This document shows, one piece after another, positions 22,301-22,717 of a stretch of 22,717 nucleotides of DNA; the first letter of the stretch is position 1; the number at the start of each line of letters is the position of its first letter. Under the pieces are notes generated by a model. It was not told the DNA's origin and made no database searches. It was given only the letters and a program-made list of their open reading frames with translations. This DNA is from Chloroflexi bacterium RBG_16_64_32 (GTDB lineage Bacteria; Chloroflexota; Dehalococcoidia; SM23-28-2; RBG-16-64-32), in the NCBI GenBank assembly GCA_001795235.1, contig MGNZ01000042.1, positions 611 to 23,327 of the forward strand, given 5' to 3'. The position numbers and the translations under genes were made by a program.

Positions 22301-22717
22301 GCAGATCGACCGGCTGCGCTCGCAGATGCGCCGCCTGGGGCCGGTGAACGTGGAGGCGACGGAGGACTACGCCGAGCTACGGGATCGGCACGACTTCCTG
22401 ACGTCGCAGCTCGACGACCTGAGCGGCGCCGAGGAGGCGCTCCACCGCGCCATCCACGAGCTGCACGGGGTCATGCGCAAGCGCTTTCACGCCACCTTCG
22501 AGACGGTGGCCGAGGGGTTCGAGGAGTACTTCCAGACGTTCTTCTCCGCCGAAGGCGGCGCCGGCCAAGCCCGTCTGACCCTGACCGACCCGAAGGACCT
22601 CCAGAACACGGGCGTGGAGATCGAGGCGCAGCCGCCGGGCAAGCGGCTTCAGACGCTGGCCCAGCTCTCCGGCGGGGAGAAGGCGCTGACGGCAGTCGCC
22701 CTGCTGTTCGCGCTGCT
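19302..22717 (+). CDS. smc: Chromosome segregation protein SMC, 3'-truncated by window edge
   Basis: ATPase that compacts and segregates chromosomes with ScpA and ScpB. 1138 codons are visible, open from ATG to the last base. The N-terminal head has MYLKRLDIQGFKSFATRTTF and Walker A GPNGSGKSN (about 31-39), then QGLVETVLNLRPEERR. Coiled coil runs from about 165 to 510, the hinge from about 514 to 660 (TVEGALAAIYQVV to TAGFP), and the returning coil to about 950. A Pro/Gly-rich stretch near 956-995 precedes LGPVNVEA, and the ABC signature LSGGEKALTAVALLFAL ends the window; Walker B and the D-loop are beyond it. rnc-smc is a common gene order. Confidence 0.95.
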   Translation, partial: MYLKRLDIQGFKSFATRTTFEFGQGITAIVGPNGSGKSNIADALRWVLGEQSGRVLRARKTEDAIFAGSSRRQKAEKAEVTLTLDNSDGWLPLDFSEVAMSRRAYRNGESEYRINRKRVRLRDLHELLAQASVSQTSYAIIGQGLVETVLNLRPEERRQLIDEAADIQRYRLRIDEARSKLAATHENVERIKLLVNEIAPRLGHLERQAKRATDYARISRELSQALRAHYGHQWHYAHETLAVSRAAHDQAQADFTQAKVAAETCQRELTEVTKGLEARRRDAASSAADRQRVADRIRELEQGLAVSAQRRTILEARQQELRDEAAALEEERAQAADIVSGLDARRAELGEALTAAQAELERRRAELAALEEELAGGQGRAGDEEARSQRLRAAARDIDARLKHLSLSRRDLEKEADRLDTRRRSIISQMGELVRVLRGYRGDEAQLADEIAGVVRRRQVLEGEISKLRESLAKVEANQNTRRGKLEALEARLSVLTEAQHQFESAEADEPEVTVEGALAAIYQVVRVPRGLEQAIEALLSDMVEAFIVRHQTEAIAAIQALVAQDAPRTTILPMDVIKQVYPLNLMRERGIVGVAAQLVRCQPPYQRLIDSLLGRCIVVNDVDTAARIVRRGLGTVVTMDGIVFHTTGAITAGFPRTTRPYILGHGRDLESLPKEIDRVRRSLAVTENEVHSLRDRLRGSESGLAGLAADADGGLQRRMRVQSAIADSQRRLAQLRGELRGLIASQINLREQGQDRARESERVAQERDRSLAEAQELEESARYLRKASTVVDQRRAQLQKAVSEAISLPAELGGRIQSLDVQRESSSASLTRLDSQLSAKDVQRRGLEMEHSTLAGSARSDEQELAQAQEQLRPLVEASAPDQGEAVQLELRERELHQQLLSDQSRMFQAERRALETEAEVRRWQTETDTLRQRIEEDGLSITGDGDVVSPEIAVPRVPQWLAGPTGRPTLGPEGPDEGPGGLRPISGGAGIDPGALGQQIDRLRSQMRRLGPVNVEATEDYAELRDRHDFLTSQLDDLSGAEEALHRAIHELHGVMRKRFHATFETVAEGFEEYFQTFFSAEGGAGQARLTLTDPKDLQNTGVEIEAQPPGKRLQTLAQLSGGEKALTAVALLFAL

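Noticed and set aside
1..22717. Defence island, prophage or mobile gene cluster
   Set aside because: No integrase, transposase, phage or toxin-antitoxin genes; base composition is even and most genes are core functions.

Overview
The window is about 22.7 kb of GC-rich bacterial chromosome, mostly ordinary housekeeping genes on both strands. It is not an island, prophage or defence locus. The best guess for the source is a Chloroflexota lineage, perhaps Dehalococcoidia or SAR202-like. The reasons are high GC, a Bacillus-type long SRP RNA with an Alu domain, several start codons lying directly behind a -10 box (probable leaderless mRNAs), and intergenic spaces full of short palindromic repeats. 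This assignment is inference; no rRNA or other marker here settles it.

Layout. (1) 1-2016 (+): the 3' three quarters of lepA (elongation factor 4), an AGGAGGT heptamer array, and an acidic orphan protein with a probable leaderless start. (2) 4582-2171 (-): a tightly packed operon of galU, an unrecognised 246-aa protein and a FabL/FabI-type short-chain reductase. (3) 4823-6497 (+): the long SRP RNA, then a membrane-anchored DUF348/G5/3D-domain cell-wall protein. (4) 6647-8772 (+): rsmA, ispE and a small membrane protein, spaced 3-5 nt apart. (5) 8889-12644 (+): a PHP-domain phosphoesterase, a hairpin-repeat cluster and a DinG-type exonuclease-helicase. (6) 12726-15047 (+): an ABC ATPase and permease pair and a small GNAT acetyltransferase enclosed by repeats. 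(7) 15185-16594 (+): an M20 peptidase whose 3' end is partly duplicated 212 bp downstream. (8) 18393-16874 (-): cca-type tRNA nucleotidyltransferase, translationally coupled to a small PHD/RING-like zinc protein. (9) 18581-22717 (+): rnc (RNase III) and smc, the latter cut by the window edge. rnc and cca are divergent with back-to-back promoters.

The genes cover translation (LepA, SRP, RsmA, CCA addition, RNase III), chromosome maintenance (SMC, DinG), isoprenoid and lipid precursors (IspE, enoyl reductase), sugar nucleotides (GalU) and the cell wall (3D protein). I found no new multi-gene system. The least ordinary items are a family of hairpins that keeps its architecture (about 9-bp stem, TGGG or TAAA loop, then TACg) while the stem sequence changes; a different short repeat read in frame inside lepA and the M20 gene; repeated leaderless-type starts; an RNase III with glycine in place of a metal-binding aspartate; and the zinc protein coupled to cca. 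tRNA genes, CRISPR arrays and transposase genes were not seen.
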